DNA of 11,202 nucleotides, taken from positions 1-11,202 of the forward strand of contig JAUCNG010378814.1 of the NCBI GenBank assembly GCA_032353305.1, given 5' to 3'. The notes beneath the pieces were generated by a model, which saw only the letters and a list, made by a program, of their open reading frames with translations, searched no databases and was not told where the DNA came from. The stretch comes from Cephalothrix spiralis. Its lineage: Eukaryota > Nemertea > Palaeonemertea > Archinemertea > Cephalotrichidae. Every line of letters starts with the position of its first letter. Position 1 is the first letter of the stretch. Below are positions 7,173 to 11,202 of this stretch, one piece after another. Position numbers and translations under genes: made by a program.

Positions 7173-7745
7173 AGAGGCAAGAAAGGATTCGATTTAAATC
7201 TCTACCCCTTAGTGTCTATTTTATAGTTCCTTAGAGTCTTAAACCCATTGTCATCACGCAAGATCAAGCTTGTGAAATATTAATTTGCGACACTTCTACC
7301 GAAAATGATGTCAATCTGCTGTTCAAAGCTCTACATTCTAAAAGAAAAATTACGGCATTTGAAATTATATACATGTATTCGGGGAACCCTACAAATTTTC
7401 CCTGCTGTTAAAAAGGCTGTAGTTCATAAACTTCTAATGATATTGACCAGATATTTGGAATGCAGTGGGAGAATGATGTTCTCACCTATGATGTGCTGTT
7501 TCATTTTTACATCATCTATAGTTTTTAAGAAATATCAATCAGAATGACGTTAAATATTTACATGTGAATTATCCATTATTTAAAACCCATAGTTTGGAAA
7601 ATATTATTGATGTTCTCTTAATTCAAATGCGGTTTTATTCAACAATCGTAGTGTATACATAAATAAAAATTGAAGAATGATGGACCCCAAAGCCAGAAGG
7701 CCGCCGCCGGGGGCGCCCGTTTAAATCGAATCCTTTCTTGCCTCT
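7173..7745. repeat. Segment bounded by a perfect 26-bp inverted repeat
   Basis: 7173-7198 (AGAGGCAAGAAAGG...TTTAAA) is exactly the reverse complement of 7720-7745, over all 26 bases. Similarity stops abruptly on both sides. The 521-base interior has no recognised gene; the forward frame at 7305-7547 shows no domain. The interior ends with a GC-rich block (7699-7719, GCCGCCGCCGGGGGCGCCCG). This could be a non-autonomous DNA element with 26-bp termini, or two insertions of a shared short sequence. No convincing target duplication was found. Confidence 0.7.
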
Positions 7746-8578
7746 CAATGCAGCCGTGTACACAATATCCGAATATCATGGCGCTATTTTTGGGTGCCCG
7801 ATATCTGATGAATTCGTGTCTTTTATGTCGCAATGATTCAAAAAATATCAGACGACATAACAATCACAGAAACCTTATAAAATGTTAACAGTTAAACAAA
7901 ATATAATCACCTGTTTTACAAAAATGTTCGTTGCCATACGATGCTGAAATGTATGCCACTGAAAGAAAAAATTTATGTTAGCATATATGTTATGATTTAA
8001 AGCCGAAATGTATTTTCAACTACGGGTTATTAATAAAGGGCAGAGATTCACATTAACGTTTTAAAATTCATTCTTTCTACTTTCTACGCAAATTTATATA
8101 ACCTTATCAATATAATACGGAACACGGGGATCAAGATACTCAATTAGGATTTTGATTGGATTTTGATTTGGGACTGTTCCTAATCGTTTTGTTCTTGTAT
8201 TGTACAAAAACCAATCAGCATCCTATATGCAACGTGAAAAAAAACATATCAATTTTGCACTGCAAAAATGATGTTTCGTCCATGATACGAAAACAAGAAA
8301 ATTCACTTGTGCAAAAAAATATAAGGTTGTGGCTCTGCCATGTTAAATTTTTAGATTGGTACGGTATTAAATTTTTCAGCCACATAGAGCCGGACAAGTT
8401 CCCGATCTAATGAAAATAATTATCCTTTACCTGACACTGCTTGATCATTGTGACCCTCTTAAAAGAAATTGATTGTATCAAATATTTTTGAATAAATAAT
8501 TTATATTTTTTTGATTTCCTTTTTGAGAGTTTTTCTTTAAATTTTTCGATCGATTTTCTAAGCTTACAATTACATCAT
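7746..8578. other. Non-coding region
   Basis: No gene is recognised. The longest open stretch, 8156-8410 forward, lacks an ATG at its start (it begins with TTG), is also open on the other strand, and has no recognisable motif. A short near-tandem GGATTTTGATT (8148-8168 region) precedes it. Confidence 0.5.
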
Positions 8579-8603
8579 AAACGCAAATCTATTATTTGCG
8601 TTT
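8579..8603. repeat. Perfect 10-bp hairpin
   Basis: AAACGCAAAT (8579-8588) pairs exactly with ATTTGCGTTT (8594-8603) around a five-base loop. Flanks do not extend the stem. There is no gene nearby for it to regulate. Confidence 0.7.
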
Positions 8604-9256
8604 GACCATCATCAGCAACCTTGTTTCCCATCAAACCAACTTAATTATTAGATCGAAATGAACTATTAAATAGATAGATATAATTTATTGACCGATGACA
8701 ATAATAATGTACATAAAACGGGATAACCAGTCCACATACAACCAATAAAAACAATTATTTATTCGTTAAATTAATTCTATTCATTTAATTCAGTTAGAAT
8801 TTTCCAATGTCATGAATAATATTTAGCACACTAGGTAGTCTCTGATGCAAAGAAGGCGTTAATGTCACTTTACCTCGCATCAATTAATCCAATATGAGCT
8901 TTTTATCAATTTTACGGCCTAAAAATCATTCATTACACGTATGGTTTTACCACTGGAAAACTGTACAAGTACGTTTCTCGTCCATATTAATTGATCTTAA
9001 TTAGCGCGGATGAATTTCTATCTCCTGATCTGTCACTAAACGCTCGAGTCGGGTCAACGCGTAAATCACAAATCGACCTTGAACTTGCCAAATACTATTT
9101 GCTCATAATTTAATATATTAAATGATTTAAAAGACATTATTAAATGAGCTTTAAAAGACGAGATATAATCGGTTTTATCACAGGATAGGAGAGTAAATAG
9201 TTTTTAAAATGTTTAAAACATGATAATGATGTTTAATGTTTCGGTAAATATATAAA
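8604..9256. other. AT-rich non-coding region
   Basis: I see nothing beyond AT-rich sequence here: no open frame of interest, no repeat, no RNA gene. Confidence 0.55.
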
Positions 9257-9372
9257 TCTTGGAATCAGGTTATTCTTTTGGACTCGTTCCGGTACTTGTT
9301 TTCGCGCGGAGTGAATCGACAAAAACGCGTACCAGAACTTGTCCAAAAATTCCAAGATGTACAATTGTACAT
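9257..9372. repeat. Imperfect hairpin element with adjoining 16-bp palindrome
   Basis: The left arm (9257-9303: TCTTGGAAT, TTTTGGAC, GTTC, GGTAC, GTTTT in order) is matched in reverse by the right arm (9321-9357), with a 7-10-base indel in the left arm. The loop is about 17 bases, centred on CGCGGAGTG. Immediately at the right end, ATGTACAATTGTACAT (9357-9372) is a perfect palindrome. The overlapping open frames on both strands (9233-9421, 9278-9586) are explained by this symmetry plus the repeat that follows. Confidence 0.75.
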
Positions 9373-9454
9373 TTATATTATAACAGTTCACAATATCATA
9401 CTCAAGTCTGACAGTGTGCATAAAAAGCAGTGTTCTTACGTCTCAACTTTACCT

Positions 9455-9720
9455 ATGGCGCTCTGGAAGCTAGAAAAAGATATTTGGACGAATACGAACC
9501 AACCACACCGGTGGTTAAGGCTTCGCTTTACACAAAATTACTATCAAAAATTTGTCACTTTTCTACACATTTGTCAAAAAAAATGACGTATTGTTGCTTT
9601 GTATCCGCGCATGCGCAAATCGAATAAAAAATGATGCCAGTCAAATAATTGGTCTCAATATTCCTATGTGCTCGTAATACATTTATATGGCCTAATCCCA
9701 ACTGTTTCTGAGATATCTGC
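9455..9720 (+). repeat. Repeat family copy A, related to the foldback arms
   Basis: The first part, from ATGGCGCTC (9455) through TGGACGAATACGAAC (9485-9499) and CCGGTGG, is repeated in inverted orientation at 10126 down to about 10025. The second part, from CGCGCATGCGCA (9606-9617) to GTAATACATTTATATG (about 9675-9691), aligns in order with 698-780 of the foldback element. A copy of the NRF1-type motif is therefore present here too, one base off the perfect 12-mer palindrome. The frame reading YLDEYEPTT suggests a coding origin, but it is interrupted relative to the upstream ATG. Confidence 0.6.
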
Positions 9721-10024
9721 ACCTAAAATTCCAAAATGTTCAATTTTTCATGTTTTACAACTTTTTGTAGGGGAGGGGTCATGGAAATTTTTTATCATAT
9801 CATATGTATTATATACTAATGCCGCATTTTGCAAAAGTGGATTTAGGTACCCACCCAACCCCAAAATGGCATGGAAATTATTTCTAAAGGCGTTTTTTGC
9901 CACCACCCACCCCTTTTTTGCAAATTTTTGACCACCTACTCCATATTATTTGCACGCTGTAGAAAATATTTTTCAACATTTTCTGTACGCGTGCTGCGTG
10001 ACATCATTTACTCACAAACTGTAG
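9721..10024. other. Interior between inverted repeat copies
   Basis: No gene is recognised. The open frame 9668-9931 begins in the repeat and continues through low-information sequence with C-rich runs (CCACCCAACCCC, CCACCACCCACCCC). It is not supported as coding. Confidence 0.5.
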
Positions 10025-10126
10025 TTGGAATGAATAAGTAATATGTGTAAAGACTTGCGACCGATTAACGAAACCACCGGTGGTAAGTTCGTATTCGTCC
10101 AGAAAAATCTGTTTCGAGGCAGCCAT
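10025..10126 (-). repeat. Repeat family copy B (inverted relative to copy A), with a short coding-like frame
   Basis: Read on the reverse strand from 10126 this begins ATGGCTGCCTCG and continues through TGGACGAATACGAAC (10101-10087, identical to copy A) and ACCGGTGG. CTTTACACA-ATTACT is then shared with copy A. The reverse frame runs 40 codons (MAASKQIFLDEYE at the start) to TGA at about 10004. The forward frame at 10043-10234 is taken as its shadow. I do not recognise a family. It may be a captured gene start within a repeat, or repeat sequence that happens to be open. Confidence 0.5.
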
Positions 10127-11202
10127 AACATGGGAGTCTTTCATCGGCTAAATAGCCGAGCATCAATCATATCTAAAGAGCGCAATGGTATCTTTACACC
10201 AGGACTGCGCTTTCTCAATTGCACCCCCGTTTGAGCACTGGGCATATATACATTTTGCTGAGGCGGGATTAGGTATAATTTAAAGATACCTCATTCAATA
10301 GTCCTATTAAAGTTATGCATTGAAATGACGTATCTCTGGGATCAACAATGTTCCGCCATGTTTGCTTTGGCTCACCGATGAAAAACACAATAGATTTGGA
10401 TTTAAAATAATTCTATATAAATGGCGATCAATAGGCAATACGTTAGATTTTACAGAGTTAACGAAGAACAATATACTAGTTAGTGTTTATCACAATAGAT
10501 TAGATAACACGATCATGACGTATAATGACGTAATGATTATGAAAACAACCATTGTACTAATAAGCCGCAACTGAAGAGGTTTTTTTAGCCAAATGTTTGC
10601 ATGATATGTGCTACAATTACATGTATGTGTCTCATCTTTAATTACTTGGTTATTTTTCGTTCCATTAATTTCACTGCCAAAGCGAAACTAAATGCTTCAT
10701 GACTTTGGGGGCAAATAATACTTCCTGATCAATTGGAAGCGTGACATTTGTTATATGAGAGAAATTGCCTCCTGGGCTCCTGATGAGAGCTAGTGTTTCA
10801 ATAAAGATGCTATCAGTTGGCTCTCTATAAAAATCTCATCACCGCATTATTATTATATTGCAGTATTGTTGTTGGTGAAAGAACAATTATAATCATTAGC
10901 TAACGGAAAATCAATTTGCAGTCACAGGTACAGTTTTCGGTACCCCACCGAAAAACATTTACAATGCCTAAACCGCTACCAGTATTGGATTTTAGGTTTC
11001 ATATTTATATGCGACACTATAATTATTCTACCGAGTTAAAACGCTAGTTCAACATTTCCTATGCGACACGAGGCGGAGCGGCAAAATTGCGAACTTTTGG
11101 AATAGAAAGCTTATAATACGAAATAAGGTCCATCGTCATTTTTTTTAATGACGTCATATCAACATTACGTCCAGGACGTGGTCCATAACAAACGGAAATT
11201 TT
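10127..11202. other. Non-coding tail with small hairpins and CRE-like motifs
   Basis: No gene is recognised; the forward frame 10362-10574 has no domain. Small exact hairpins are CGGCTA/TAGCCG (10145-10158) and TTTTCGGT/ACCGAAAA (10934-10954). GGTATCTTTA (10187-10196) and TAAAGATACC (10281-10290) are inverted to each other; the second extends to the 13-mer shared with 3474-3486. CRE-type motifs are TGACGTAT (10516), TGACGTAA (10526) and a perfect TGACGTCA (11149-11156). Confidence 0.5.

Noticed and set aside
7305-7547. 80-codon forward frame inside the 26-bp inverted repeat as a transposon protein
   Set aside because: No transposase motif or recognisable domain, far too short for a transposase.
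8156-8410. Open frame of 84 codons starting with hydrophobic residues
   Set aside because: It starts at TTG rather than ATG, has no family resemblance, and overlaps an equally open reverse frame.
10043-10234. 63-codon forward frame as a gene
   Set aside because: It overlaps the reverse-strand repeat copy B, which explains the open frame; no domain is seen.

Overview
The window looks like AT-rich, gene-poor metazoan nuclear DNA, most likely from a mollusc, probably a bivalve. It is intergenic or intronic sequence packed with degenerate inverted repeats, hairpins and minisatellite. I see no bacterial operon structure, no dense ORFs, no rRNA or tRNA gene and no CRISPR array. The phylum is an inference from the overall character and from the one recognisable gene; the sequence does not prove it.

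The only coding sequence I can support well is one exon at 6034-6249 (+). It encodes 71 residues with ten cysteines in the prokineticin/astakine arrangement. It has a good 3' splice acceptor immediately upstream and a stop at its end, so it is the last coding exon of a small secreted cytokine-like protein. No convincing signal-peptide exon is visible upstream, so the 5' part is probably outside the window or unrecognised. A candidate hAT-type MITE (6304-6704) starts 55 bases after the stop and contains the first AATAAA.

The rest, region by region. 1-550 holds one perfect hairpin. 551-1101 is a large palindromic (foldback) element: its arms carry perfect NRF1-type 12-mers and its centre carries a perfect CRE. 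1419-1865 is a possibly once-coding acidic stretch with a 99-base in-frame tandem duplication and one internal TGA. 1141-1185 and 2205-2253 are two copies of a hairpin element. 2389-2513 holds a diverged direct repeat and a hairpin. 2966-3473 is an inverted minisatellite with 65-bp higher-order units in the left arm and an AT-rich loop. 3861-4300 holds scattered CACGAATCACG motifs. 4301-5890 is mostly featureless. 5897-5985 is an intronic hairpin with a nuclear-receptor-like DR0 motif.

7173-7745 is bounded by a perfect 26-base inverted repeat. 9257-9372 is an imperfect hairpin next to a 16-base perfect palindrome. 9455-9720 and about 10025-10126 are inverted, diverged copies of one repeat family, and the first also resembles the arms of the 551-1101 palindrome. 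10127-11202 holds no gene that I can recognise.

There is no operon-like cooperation between genes here. The repeats near the astakine-like exon may affect its expression or 3' end, but that is inference.
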